64,000 nt of DNA, taken from assembly GCA_021292105.1 (NCBI GenBank), contig CM037862.1, forward strand, positions 1,000,501 to 1,064,500, written 5' to 3'. Shown one piece after another: positions 14,624 through 26,692 of this stretch. Source of the stretch: Anadara kagoshimensis. Its lineage: Eukaryota; Mollusca; Bivalvia; Arcoida; Arcidae. A model generated the notes under the pieces. It made no database searches and had not been told where the DNA came from. It saw nothing but the letters and a program-made list of their open reading frames with translations. A program made the position numbers and the translations under genes. Numbering within the stretch: position 1 is the stretch's first letter; each line of letters begins with the position of its first letter.

Positions 14624-15376
14624 AAATTACATGGGTTTGGTTTTCACAGGTTCCAGATTACATGTGATTTGGTTTTCACATGTTCCTGATTACATGTGAT
14701 TTGGTTTTCACTGGTTCAGGATTACATGGGGTTTGGTTTTCACATGTTCTGGATTACATGGAGTTTGGTTTTCACATGTTCTGGATTACATGGGGTTTGG
14801 TTTTCACAGGTTCTGGATTACATGGGGTTTGGTTTTCACATGTTCTGGATTACATGGGGTTTGGTTTTTACATGTTCCTGAATACATGGGGTTTGGCTTT
14901 TGCATGCTCTACATTACATATGATTTGATTTTCACAGGTTCCAGATTACATGTGATTTGGTTGTCACATGTTCCTGATTACATGGTGTTTGGTTTTACAC
15001 GTTCCAGATTACATGGGGTTTGGTTTTCACATGTTCAAGATTACATGGTGTTTGGTTTTCACAGGTACCAGATTACATTTGGCTTGGTTTTCACATGTTC
15101 CAATTTACATGGTGTTTGGTTTTCACAGGTTCTGGATTACATTTGGTTTGGTTTTCACATGTTCCTGATTACATGGGATTTGTTTTCACATGTTCCAGAT
15201 TACATGGTGTTTGGTTTTCACAGGATCTGGATTACATTTGGTTTGGTTTTCACAGGTTCCAATTTACATGGGGTTTGGCTTTCACATGTTCTTAATTGCA
15301 TTGCCTTTTGTTTTCACAGGTTTCATTAAATATCAGGTTTAGCTTTCACATGTTCCCGATTACATTGGGTTCAGGT
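14624..15376 (+). repeat. 32-bp minisatellite, about 23 units
   Basis: Unit of the form GATTACATGGGGTTTGGTTT followed by TCACATGTTC(T/C)G, repeated head to tail with substitutions. All long frames across it are by-products of the repeat. Confidence 0.9.
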
Positions 15377-15547
15377 TTACAGTTTTGAATAATGGGTGGA
15401 AAACAAGCGGGAATGGTGTTTCAATTCCAAATAAGATTATTTTATCATATTGGACAATGTGTGTTTTGGATAGGGAGAGAAAAAAAAGATTACCACTGAC
15501 CTTCCACAAGTAAACTGACAAAATTCATTACACTAAGATCTGAGTGG

Positions 15548-15870
15548 TTTGATTGAATGAATAGGGTTTAACATTCCAGTCAAGAATATTTCACTTATAT
15601 GGAGATGTCACCTGTTATAGGTGAAGTTGGAGAAATTTTGATCTTTGCAGTAAGCTTAAGGCAACATGCAGGGAGTGTTCTTTTACATGCCATACCTGTC
15701 ATAAAACAGGGACAGGGTTTCTAAGTTTTCTTCTGAGGGACCCAGTGATATTCATTTCTAAATGCCAAGTACTTGGTGATAGAACAAACACTACCTATTT
15801 TCAAGTCTTGGTCAGACCCCAGCTAGGGTTTGTTCCCAAGACCTGCAAAGACATGGATCCCAGTAAGAAT
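15548..15870 (-). mobile_element. SINE family A, inverted copy
   Basis: CCAGTCAAGAATATTTCACT, CACCTGTTATAGGTGAAGTT and AAGTCTTGGTCAGACCCCAG mark the complement of a nearly whole copy. Confidence 0.8.
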
Positions 15871-15984
15871 TAAATATAGACAGTAAGCAGTGCTGTGTTG
15901 GTCAGCTGACACTTTATATCAGATTCAATTGTGGATAAACAGGAGTGGAAAGTGGAGCAATGACATTTTAAAACCAGCCAAGAG

Positions 15985-16115
15985 TCTTTTACTAACAGTA
16001 CATGTACCGGTATATTGAAGCAGTCAGTTTTGAAATAGTGGTGCAACACTGGAGTACCCAGAGAAAACCACAGACCCTTTGCAAGCCAACTGACGCTTTA
16101 GATCATGATTATTTG
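15985..16115 (-). mobile_element. SINE family B, partial
   Basis: CTGGAGTACCCAGAGAAAAC, CACAGACCCTTTGCAAGCCA and the preceding CAGTCAGTTTTGAAATAGTGG match the complement of B. Confidence 0.6.
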
Positions 16116-16234
16116 TTAATAGTGGATAAACATAGTCATTAATATACGTACCGGGTATATATACATGTAATACACTACAAAACACAATACACGAAAAAAA
16201 TACATGTATCAATAATATAACTTTATTAATCACA

Positions 16235-16310
16235 CAAACATACAAATGCATGCACACACACATACAATGCACACACACAATGACATGCACATACACAATG
16301 CACACACAAT

Positions 16311-16360
<50 letters not shown>

Positions 16361-16450
16361 ATGTGCACATACACAATGCACAATCACACAATGACACACA
16401 CACGCATACACAATGCACAATCACACACACACTCACATGTAAATGCATGC
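16235..16450. repeat. (CA)n microsatellite
   Basis: Long CA runs with interspersed CAATGCACA units; an uninterrupted run lies at about 16311-16358. Confidence 0.95.
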
Positions 16451-17340
16451 ACACTAATAACAATAACAATTAGCATCATGAAGTTTGAACAAAATGGGTG
16501 AAATAATACAAATGTAATTATGATTTTCAAAATTCTCTCTGTAATCACATGATTAGCAGTAAACAATTGATTTTGTGTAAAACTGCTGGTTTGTCATCTA
16601 GTTTTCACACAAAATATCGGATATCAATTCCAGAGTCACAGAGAGTATTTCATCAAAATAGAACATCAACCAAATATTACTAGAATGTCATCCTTCTTAC
16701 TTTCACATCAAAAGATAGTAGTTACAGGATCACAGCTAGTACATTATCCAGATAGTATGTCATCTTGATTGTATGACATCCAGAGACAGATCTGATGACA
16801 ATAAACAAAAAAACTGTAAACCAACTTTCATCTGTGTATGATTTAATTTCAAGTTGGGCAAGAACAAAATAATCACAAAGGTTTATTGTCACGAACTTTT
16901 TTTGAAAACTGTATTATTTATATCAAATATTGAGCTATAGCCCATATCACAGAATTTAATAGTAACAAAATGGTTTTGGTAAGAGAATTGTGAAAGTTAA
17001 TACCCTTATATGTGAATAAAAGTTGGTTTATTACAATAGTTTATAGCAAATTCAGCATCACAGATAGCACAATATACAGTTATGTCATCTTGATAGTACG
17101 GCATCCAAAGGCAGATCTGATGTCATAGATTCCCTCAATTTTTCAATCGTTCTGTGTAGTGATCAGATGAACCAGTACTCGCTAATCATACTGGTTGTTC
17201 TTGTAACCAAAAATCACCAGTAATGCCGGTAACATAGCAGGAATGAAGAAATGTCTTCTCTTCCAAGCAGAAATCTAAAGACCAGCATCACAGGCACTTT
17301 ACATAAGGATATTGCACATAGAATTCAGTTATATGTCTGA
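16451..17340. other. Flank downstream of NPRL2 with a 70-bp direct repeat
   Basis: No gene seen. A pair of diverged direct repeats, about 16731-16800 and 17056-17130, shares ATGTCATCTTGAT and GACATCCA..GGCAGATCTGATG-type blocks. Probably NPRL2 3' UTR and intergenic DNA. Confidence 0.5.
17027..17032 (-). terminator. Candidate NPRL2 poly(A) signal
   Basis: AATAAA on the minus strand, about 310 bases beyond the NPRL2 stop. It is the first canonical hexamer I noticed downstream, and others lie further on (about 16880 and 16219). Confidence 0.3.
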
Positions 17341-20300
17341 TCATTTCCAACAAATGACAATACTGGGATCATTTTCTATTTTGGCATCAAGTTCTTGACT
17401 GCTTAAACCTAAAATAAAAAGTAATTATATAAAACCCTCATGCTTCATATCCTTGGTGAATTACATGTTAAATACTATAATTTAAGTTTGTTATTATAGC
17501 TACCATTAGGCTTAATTAGGTTATTAAACTGACTTTAAGATATATACAACTTCCAAATTCTCATACCAAGTTGCAATGGACACCAGAAAAGTCCACCCAA
17601 GTCTTGTCTAATGGGGATTATAATGCAGGGAACCACTAAAGTTTAGCAAGTGAACTGACAAATTTTCTCACATTAAGATCACTAGAACAGTATTATAGAA
17701 AAAACTTACTTAGAGTATCTTATGTCTTAAAACTGTTCATCATTGTTTGATATTGATATACAAGTATTGGATGGACTAGATTAATGACCTGTTACACCAA
17801 GTCAAGACTTTGACTAATATGAGGCAGTCAGTTTGAGAATGGTCAAAGAAACTAGAGTGCTGAGAGAAAAAACACCATCCTTCCGCAAGGAGACAGACAA
17901 ACATTCTCACACTAGGATCTGCAAGCCACAGAACTCGGAAAGAAACTACTTACTTTTAGAAGGCGAAATGAAAAAAATTCTCAAAACTGGAATCTACAAA
18001 TCAGAAAACCACTGACTTTTGGCAAGGGAACTGAAAACTTTTTAACACTAGATTCTGCAGACAGAAAAGCCCAAAGAAAAACAAAACCTATGGCAAGGAA
18101 ACTGACAAACTTTCTGACACTAGGATCTACAGACCGGAGAACCTGCAAAAAAACATGACTTTCCGCGAGTCAACTCACAAAACTTAGGATCTGCCTAAGT
18201 GGGTACTGGCATACCTATCTGACAACATATCTTGTTAAAGCTGTGTACCCCATCAAACCAGTCATACCTCCAGCGAGGGAACTAACATTCTTACACTAGG
18301 ATTCACAAATCAAAAATCAAAGAACCTGCACAACAACTTAGACCTCCCACGAGTGAGTGCACTTTCTCAAACTAGGATCAGCCTGAATGGGATTTTAATC
18401 TAATATTTGTTTACAAATGTACCTGTCTGACTACATATCTCGTCAAAGCTGTGTCCCCCATCAAACCAGTCATACAATGTATCCTGTTTATGTATCACAT
18501 CTTCTGATTGTGCTAGTTTTATTGGGTATTTCTTAACTCTTCTTAATATGTTCTTTAACAAACCAAACTGTATCAGCTTCCTGTGGTGTAAAATAATAAA
18601 AACCATAAATATTCCAATCAGTTGTAACTCTGTCCTCAAGCATGAGAGTCAAGACATCATTAAAAAAAGGGTCATATCATAATGACATACTGTAAGAGGG
18701 TAATTTTGCATGGATAAAATTTTACCCATGCAAAAATGTCTACCAATCCATGTCCAATCCAAATTATACCTCTTTATTTCATCAGCATGTACAATATTGA
18801 GTTATTATGAAATTGGTTAAATAGGTTGAGAATCAAAGTGTGAAGGTCAAATTCTGACAGTGGTAGGCATTACCATCACAAAAAAATCTGAATCATTTGT
18901 TTTACAATGAGTTAGAAACATGTCATACAACTTGTATTAATCTAGCTTGTTGGCCCTAATATTGCACAAGATGATTCATCCACCATACTTGTGGCAAAGT
19001 ATAAGAATTATAAATGTTGATAACTCCACCATCCCCGAACTTACGGGAAATACTCTTGATTGGGGCAAAAAATAACATTACTCCACTCAATTTCGCCATA
19101 TTCGTGGGGGGGTGGGGGGGGGTGTGTGTGTGTGGGGGGGGGGGGGGGGTATAAGAATTATAAATGTTGATAACACAATACATACCTTTCATCTATTTTC
19201 ATTCCATGTGGATTATACCTTAAACAAAGATCTTTAACTGTTGTTCCTGGTTTTAATCCAGAATAAAGAAAAAATACATCTCGAAACATTGGATATGTCC
19301 GACCTACAACGATAAGTACCGGTATATGTATGTACATATATTGTATAATCAACCCCAAAGTCCATATCACAAACTCATGTAATGAAAATCATATTACACA
19401 CCTGTTATACATGTATCGCTCATGTATCCTTGATTGTGACTTCATATAATTGTTGTAACATATTTCTGGTATGACATCATTTTTTAGCAGATGTAACTTG
19501 TGGTTTTGCAGCCATTTTGATTGTTCTGTTGTACATGTTGTAGCTAAGAAAACATTTTACGATAAAAAAAATCAAGTTTTCTACCATAAACAGAAGCTTA
19601 CATTCATTTTATGTAATATTGAATTTATTAAACTTGTTAAATAAAATGTTTATGCAAGGCTCATTACATAAAAAATCCAACTGGTTTAAAAATACTAATT
19701 ACTCTTTCATAGTTCATCAAAAATTAATGTCACTCAAAGAAAAGAGGCTTATAGAGAGAGCGAAACTTAGATTGTAAATATATAGAGGATCTTAGATGAG
19801 TGATTACAATATTACATTTATGATCTGTTTTGTTATGCCAATTAGTTCTGTAATGCAGGGCTCTCAACTGACCCAGAATGTGCAGGTCACACCCGGAAAT
19901 TCCACTTATGACCTGCATAATAATTTTCACCCACACATGCCACGGAATATGTGTTCATGACCTGGATCATTTATAAGTGAGATTTTATTGCTTTAGTGTT
20001 GTTGCTAGTCCAAACTTTACATGAACTTAATAATGTTTTGCAAGATAAAATATAATTAATAATTTTAAGCTTGAAAAAAGACTGACCATGCTATGACCTG
20101 CATACGAAGGTCTCTATGCAGGTTGTGACCTGCATTGCAAGTTTCATTAGTTGAGAGCCCTGGTAGTGGTGTATATGTACGTGCAGCTGTGGAATTTTCA
20201 TATCATGTACGAGTTAATAGATTCATTTATGAATGGGTCATTATAACAGGGTACATGTACCAGGTACTAACTTTTCCTTGCCACAAACTGTATACATTCT

Positions 20301-23300
20301 TGTTGTAGTTGTTTATTTTCCGCCAGTCTGTGTATCTCTGGCTGGGTTGTATACACATTAGAATACTGAAAACAGAAAAATATACATCTAAAAGTTACCA
20401 TTAATTATTGTAAGGTAACTTTATTTATGGAATAACTTTTATTGAGTCATCTCATGAAAAACTAGCATGTGCATGTACCTTGTGTTTGTATTGCAGCATG
20501 ATATAACAGAATTTAGAAATTAAATTATAAAATTATACACAATAACATAAAGGTTTAATATCAGTTCCTTTCAACATTTGGATATTTTGCAAACATATTA
20601 TAACTTCAGTAAAACCCCAATTTATTGCCACCATTTGTTAAAACAGATTTTGCCTTTTATAAAATATTATGGTAATAGATCAAGGAAGAAAAAAACAACA
20701 TCAAAGAAATGGACTTTGGGACTTCAAAACATTGCAGAGATAGGTGAGGTAGAAAAGAGATGGATGGGCATTATAACAAAATCTTACTGTACATGTATAT
20801 TCTTTCTTGAGTCTTAAATATATAACATAAAGTGTTTACTCCATTTCATTAACAACAGTTTGTCCACCTCTTTTTTTGAAAACTATTAAACAGATTTTTA
20901 TTAAACTTCACAGGTACAAACTTTTGGTGGAGTAGATGTGCCACTGGCTATATATATATGCAAGGTTACCTGGAGCATATGAATTGCTCAACTTGTACAA
21001 ATTGCAGATAAGATGGTGGCCGAGAAATATTTACAAACCTGTAACTACCAATCTAGTTTTACAACTAGAAGTTTAAAAATACAATGATAGCTAGGCAATT
21101 TATACCTTTATTGATATACATATGATGTTAATTGTGAACAATAGAGATCATTGGTAATAAGTTTCATGAATTTCCCTCTAACAGCAACAAGTTATGACAC
21201 AGAATATGAATTTACAAAGGCAGATAAGCAGACAGGCATTGTGAATGCTAAACACCCCCCCCCCCCCCCCCACCAAACATAAAACTGATACTGTTGATAG
21301 CACATTTCTATAGTACAGTCAAACCTGCTTATAATGCCCCTCGATATGCCAACTTGCTTATCGCCACACTATTTTGAAGTCCCAAAATCCATTTTGTTTA
21401 TATTTTTATTTATCAGCCTTACCCAATTTATCGCATAAAAACACTTAATAACGCCAAAATTTGACTGAACAAATGGCGACAATGAATCAAGGTTTTACTA
21501 TACAGTACATATTATTATTAGAACTTGACTGAATATCACAAGGTATCCACTTTTTAACAACACCATAGTCCATAGTTCACAACTTGGGGAGGGGTTCCTG
21601 GTATTTTAAGAATCCCTTATCATCAATTACAGTATCATTTATGAATCAAATGTTAAAACCAGACGACTATCCTTATTTTGTTATTTTGAAGCATTATGTG
21701 TCTACTTTACCTGGAATATTGCTATAATCTTTATCACTTCATAATGTCTGAAAGTAAAATAAATATTTAATTGGTTCGTTATTTCTTAACCCTTAAAATT
21801 CTTAGCTAAACATATATACAGATGTACATACAGACTGCTGTAAAAACAATATATCTCCACTTTAAGCCTACTTTAAGGTAAAACTTTCATATTTTGACAT
21901 GCTGTTGTCCAACAGAATCATAAAATTTTGCCAGATGAGACAGAGACGGTATTTTTACATAAAAAATTTCATGTCATTGTTTTTATGACACTGTCAATGC
22001 TCAAAATCAGAAACAAAACATTTACATTATGCCCATCAAAACCTTTGCATTCTTGCTTATCACCAGTTTTTTGAAGTCTCAAAATTCATTTCTTCTATGT
22101 TTCTTATATACCTCACTAGTTTTGTTGCTAAACCCCTTATAAAGCCAAAATTTATATGACATATAAGAAGGTGCACAAGTTGTCCCCATTTTTATACCAG
22201 TTTAAGCATACTTACAACAGATTTTGTAGACATGCTTTAACAAGGTTAATTTCAACATCAGCTTCAGCTGCTATTTTAGCTACATGATTAAATCCATCAA
22301 TATAAGGTAAAATCTGAAATAAACATGAAACATACTGGTATATAATATATAGTTACTGTAATTATCATAACTTTCTGTATCTATGGTAACCAAAAGTGAA
22401 ATCATACAAAATGTCCACCAAAAACAGCTTTTTGTTTGATCAATATCAGCCCAGTGGTTTCAGAGGAGCTATCTAAAATCTGAGTTTGACATACACATGA
22501 ACACATGGACATACACACACATGCTGGACTGGCATGAACTTTCAGCTAGGTTATCTTAAAACATAATCATGCTATCTTAAAATGCAACATAATTAAATGT
22601 TGGTTTTACTCTTCAGAAATATTGGTACATCATGATTGAAAACAGGGAAGAGGCTTCCCTGGAAGTATTGACATGGGACTTGAAAAATCTGATGCTAAAA
22701 TTATACAAATAATTATGTAGGCAAGTCAATGGATTTTTGTTATATCATTTTGATAGGTTAGAAACAACAAGGTTTGAAATGTTCCTGGCATCTGAATTTT
22801 TTTCTGTACTTTCTTTGGATGTAACACTTACCTGCTGTGTGGTCAAATCCCAATAAAATTGATGTACTGGTAATTCTGTTTTACTCTTCAGAAATATAGG
22901 AACGTCATGGTGGTTTACCGGCTGTGGATTCTTTATCATTGGTGGAACTTTTAGATGTATGTGACATGATTCACCTGAATAAAAACATTTAAATAGCGAT
23001 CAACTGAATTGTTTTGATTGATTTAATGGAGTGTCTAACATCCAAGTAATAAGTACTTTCCTTTTATGAAGACACCACCATCTGTAATAAAATAACTATT
23101 AAGTCTGTTATATTCATTTCTCAATGCATTAGTTTATACCAGTACATGATCAGTTTGTATTAAACTGTTTGTCCTTTTTACAAACCTCAAACCTTCCAGA
23201 TAAGCTACTGTTACACTTCTATGTTTTCAGATGAATTTTAATAATTCATTTTCAAGTATCTGGTACCTACAATACTTTGTTTTGATGAAGGGCAAGAAGG

Positions 23301-26300
23301 AGTAGGTATTTTAATTTCTTTAAATTTTCAGACACTTTATACAATTTTACAATTTTATCAAACATAAATATACCGGTCATGTCCAAATCACAATCTGAAA
23401 AGCAAAGTAAAAACCTTGAAAACTGGCAAATTAAATGTGAACTTCGACCAGGGAAGTGCGGGTTGGGTACTCTAGAATGGTTAGCATGAAATGTAAATTA
23501 AACATGTTTATAATTGACATGTATAACTAGCACATATTAGGTTTTGTTTTTGCCTGACAGTGGTTGTTATATCACCATAAACATTATTTCTAAACAGCTG
23601 AGTGACCAAATAAAGAAAACCGTACCCATTCTAACACTACAGGATCCATCTTTATTAATGGAGGTCAGGATTTGTGTCATAAAATCCGGAATCAATAATC
23701 GTCCTTTTTCACTGGACAAAAACTCATCTTCCAGCTGAAAATAACAATAATATTTTTGTAACAATACAAAATACCAGGAAATTTGATGTTTTATCTACAT
23801 TTAACAAGTCCCTGTTCCGTTTATTGGAGGGAGGTCAAGATTCAAACCATGGCTTGGTCTGACCAAGACTTGAAAATAGGAAGTGAGTGTTATTTCAACA
23901 ACTTACAAGCACCGAACATTCCGAAATGAAAGTCACAGGGTCCTTCAGAAGAGATCTTAAAAACTGATGCCTTGTGGCTGAGTGGTCTAGAATGCTGCCT
24001 TAGGATTACAGTGTCTTTCATCATCTAACCTTTAATCCAACTTAGGCAAATCCTAGTGTGACAAAGTTGGCCCGATCCTTTGCTGAGAGTTGTCAGTTGG
24101 TGTTTTTCTTGGGTACTCAAGTTTCCTCAACCATCCTACAATCGACTATTTTAATATGTATTAAAGTCCACTTCACTCTAATAATTATATACACTCACCT
24201 CTAGCTGCTTTAGGTATGTGGCTAGTTTCTTCACTACCGGCTCATAATTAGAAGTTATTGTATTTTGGTCAAATACGAAACACAAGTTAAATATCAGCTG
24301 ATTACGAGCATACTTCACATTGTCTACACAAACAGGACAACCCACAAATTTATGTCCTAAAGCATTGCTGAAAATATACATAAAATCTACATGTAATTCT
24401 GATATATAGGTAGTTAACAATCTGGCGGCAATGTTTATGTAAAGATTTGTTATTTAGAGTGGTTGCAAGAAATAATGCATGTTTATAAACACTTTACCAT
24501 AGTGGATAACCTATGGATAGAGATATCTAATACAAGTTACATTTAATATAAATCATTGGTATAACATGCTTATATCCGTTAGATTATTCAGTATTCAGCT
24601 TATATTTATATTGCTAGTCTATTCAATTTACTGTAAATCCTGTTTTATTCACATGAATGTAATTTTTTCATTAAACACTTTTAACTCAATTGTGAGTTCA
24701 ATATTTTTGCATATTAAAAGTATTCAGCTTTAACTGATATTGCTAGTCTATAAATTTAAGCTGAATAATACTATTAGTTACACAGTCTGTTGGTGACCTA
24801 ATATGGTTTATACAGGGTCAGTGAATTCCATATTGGGCGAGGGCGAAGCCCGAGCCCAGATATGGAATCACCAACAGAATGTGTAACGATTATATCCTAC
24901 TGATCACCCTGAAGACCCACGGTGGATACCTTTAAACAAACATACAGTACACGGATACGGAGACCGGAGAGAAGTTCAGGATGAGACACTGCTGTATGTT
25001 TTAGTAACCTATAGCTTCCAAACAAACCCTTTATATATCATATTATGTCACTAAAACACTGTGTAACTATTATATCATACCGATCATATCAATAAATCAT
25101 TTACAAAACCAATTTTAATGTATCCACACAGCGACATGTGAATGATGACCGAGTTAGAAATACCATCGTTTGACATTCTGTCTGACAAAATATTGAAAAC
25201 AATAATGAATTTGACTTACTAGCAACTTCCGTCAAAGAAATCAATTGCACTTTTATCCTTGGACATTAAATATTTTGTTTCAATATCACAACACCTTTAC
25301 TAGTGTCTGTATTTGCCGTAAATACTTGTGATAAATATGACGTGTTTACTACGAGGCTGGCGCCACTGACGTTGGTCAGGGGAAATAACTATCATACTGA
25401 CTGGATATGAACAGACCTGACCTGATATGGATTACATAGGTCACCATGTGACCAGCATCGTCGAATGAAATTCACAGAAACTAGTGTGAGGTAGGATATA
25501 CAACAATACCTGATGACTGAAAATACAGTAACTGTATATGTATCCTATAAAGTTACAAGTCTACTCTGTAGTTCAGGTTAAGTTATGCAGTAAAACCATT
25601 AATCATCACCACCATTCGTATTATTTTGGCAGTTAAAGGTATTTGGTCAAGGTGGTAAAGTTATCAAGTGGCATTATAATGAGGTTTTACTGTAAAATAA
25701 CACTGGCGGCATCTTGGTATAAGTGTACTTACACAGTTATAAGTCTGCCCTGTAGTTCAGGTTTAGTTGCTGGTGACATCTTGATATAAGTGTACTTACA
25801 CAGTTATAAGTCTGCCCTGTAATTCAGGTTTAGTTATAATGTATTTATGTATGGCATCAAATGACTCTTCACTGATGTATTCTGATGGAACCTGAAACAT
25901 CACAAAAAACAAAATAATATATATACATACATACAAAGTTTCTGTTTCCCTTTTAAACAATGAAAGAAAACTTACAACAAAATATAACCTATTATTACCA
26001 AAGAAATGTGAAACTACACATACAAAGCAATATCTAAATATATGTTGACAGTAAGGTGAAATATTGTTGATTAATTTAATAATCCCAGTCAAGAATTTGT
26101 TCACTTATATTGAGATTTCACCAGCTATAGGTGAAGTGGCGATCCTAAAATATTGTTAAGGTCTTTAACCTTTTTTACTGTTTTAGACTGAACATACAAG
26201 AACCAAATCATTATAAATATTGAAGGTGATCATGATTCTCATTTAGATATTTACAGTCTAACTAAAATGTCTGTGACTGATTAATAAACACTCTTATTCT

Positions 26301-26692
26301 AATAGGACAATATCGGTAATATTGTGTTTAAATCACTCAAAGAAAACCTTCAACTTTCTCCCTTGAAAAAACAAAATCTTATATATGTAATCTATGATAC
26401 TATGTCACCAGATCAAACCATGTAATGTGTATATTGCCACAATGTATTCATGGTTGTTTTTTTTAATTCTGTCAAAATTTGCCAATGGGTGTAGAGGTTG
26501 AGGGGGGGGGTTCAACTTTCAAGGCTTCAATATGCAGCAAACATAATGCATGTTGCAATGGTCATGAATTAAGATTTTTTAACATTACTGCAGTATTGAA
26601 CAACACAATGGCATATATACCTGATATGTAATTTTTGGTCCTGCTGTTGGATGAAATTCACTGAAAAATATTGCAGAAACTCTTCCCATCAT
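17341..26692 (-). CDS. NPRL2: GATOR1 complex subunit NPRL2, eleven exons
   Basis: NPRL2 with NPRL3 and DEPDC5 forms GATOR1 at the lysosome, which stimulates GTP hydrolysis by RagA/B and shuts off TORC1 when amino acids are low. Minus-strand exons: 26692-26621, 25891-25800, 24367-24199, 23734-23626, 22974-22832, 22313-22216, 21747-21711, 20365-20272, 19303-19186, 18580-18423 and 17408-17341 (TGA). Every junction is GT-AG with matching phase; the sum is 1158 bp, 385 aa (human 380). Family blocks: [32 protein letters not shown] then KYARN, where Arg76 aligns with the human arginine finger Arg78; [34 protein letters not shown]; and the terminal [12 protein letters not shown] tandem MetMet start is used; a good acceptor sits at about 26704, so an untranslated exon farther upstream is likely. 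Fragments of exons 2, 5 and 10 are duplicated in adjoining introns. Confidence 0.95.
17800..18380 (-). repeat. SINE B-derived fragments in tandem, NPRL2 last intron
   Basis: Repeated phrases such as AAGGAAACTGACAAACTTTC and ACACTAGGATCTACAGACC occur several times. They look like the complement of family B pieces expanded locally. Confidence 0.55.
18150..18268 (-). pseudogene. Partial duplicate of NPRL2 exon 10 with its donor
   Basis: Minus-strand reading gives [18 protein letters not shown] followed by a GTATGC donor, against [18 protein letters not shown] and GTACAT in true exon 10. The intron-side flank is duplicated too (compare 18155-18210 with 18335-18395), so this is a tandem duplication of about 180 bp. 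Confidence 0.8.
19000..19175. mobile_element. SINE B tail and G-tract between 25-bp direct repeats
   Basis: TATAAGAATTATAAATGTTG (extending 5 more bases) occurs at about 19001 and again at about 19150. Between them are a family B tail (TACTCTTGATTGGGGCA) and a G-rich run (19107-19149). Confidence 0.6.
19856..20162. mobile_element. hAT-like MITE in NPRL2 intron 8
   Basis: Begins CAGGGCTCTCAACT and ends AGTTGAGAGCCCTG, an inverted terminal pair typical of hAT elements. Inner GACCTGCAT phrases are also repeated in inverted order. Flanks GTAATG and GTAGTG may be a diverged target duplication. Confidence 0.75.
20603..20690. repeat. Pogo-like MITE fragment
   Basis: CAGTAAAACCCCAATTTATT and GCCACCATTTGTTAAAACAG match one end of the elements at 21314, 25588 and 44880. 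Confidence 0.5.
21314..21503. mobile_element. Pogo/Tigger-like MITE
   Basis: TACAGTCAAACCTGCTTATA at the left and AAGGTTTTACTATA at the right form inverted ends like those of Tc1/pogo derivatives; an inner GGCGACAATGAATCAAGG is shared with related copies. Confidence 0.65.
22608..22650 (-). pseudogene. Partial duplicate of NPRL2 exon 5
   Basis: Minus-strand reading [12 protein letters not shown] matches [12 protein letters not shown] of exon 5 (22832-22974). Similarity fades beyond about 45 bases, and no splice sites bound it. Confidence 0.75.
23818..24170 (+). mobile_element. Compound of SINE A (23818-23970) and SINE B (23975-24170)
   Basis: Left half: GGTCTGACCAAGACTTGAAA and CCGAAATGAAAGTCACAGGG (family A). 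Right half: TGTGGCTGAGTGGTCTAGAA, GATCCTTTGCTGAGAG and GGGTACTCAAGTTTCCTC (family B). Joined at AAACTGATGCC. In NPRL2 intron 3. Confidence 0.7.
24777..25500. mobile_element. Inverted-repeat element of unknown class in NPRL2 intron 2
   Basis: GTTACACAGTCTGTTGGTGA at 24777 is inverted as TCACCAACAGAATGTGTAAC ending at 24887. The phrase GTGTAACGATTATATCCTAC recurs near 25061, and its complement (TAGGATATA) near 25492. CG-rich centre GGGCGAGGGCGAAGCCCGAG. Outer limits uncertain. Confidence 0.55.
25588..25692. mobile_element. 105-bp palindromic pogo-like MITE
   Basis: CAGTAAAACC at the left and GGTTTTACTG at the right, with inner GGTGGTAAAG and its complement. No coding capacity. Confidence 0.75.
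25729..25792 (-). pseudogene. 64-bp tandem duplicate of the 3' end of NPRL2 exon 2 including its donor
   Basis: Repeats the adjoining end of exon 2 almost base for base, encoding [12 protein letters not shown] and followed by the same GTAAGT donor and intron start. A third, degraded copy is at about 25548-25587. If the second donor were used, the read-through reaches TAA at once (ACT GTG TAA). Confidence 0.85.
26082..26145 (-). mobile_element. SINE family A, short fragment
   Basis: AATCCCAGTCAAGAATTTGT, ACTTATATTGAGATTTCACC and CTATAGGTGAAGTGGC are the A body end in complement. Confidence 0.65.

Noticed and set aside
14680..15329. Long plus-strand reading frames rich in Gly, Phe and Trp
   Set aside because: By-products of the 32-bp minisatellite; all three frames are open because the unit lacks stops.
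16024..16501. Cys/Val and His/Thr-rich frames on both strands
   Set aside because: CA microsatellite translation.
19406..19548. Open stretch on the minus strand between NPRL2 exons 8 and 9, with acceptor- and donor-like ends
   Set aside because: Including it would shift the frame of exon 9, while exon 8 joins exon 9 directly in phase and matches the family.
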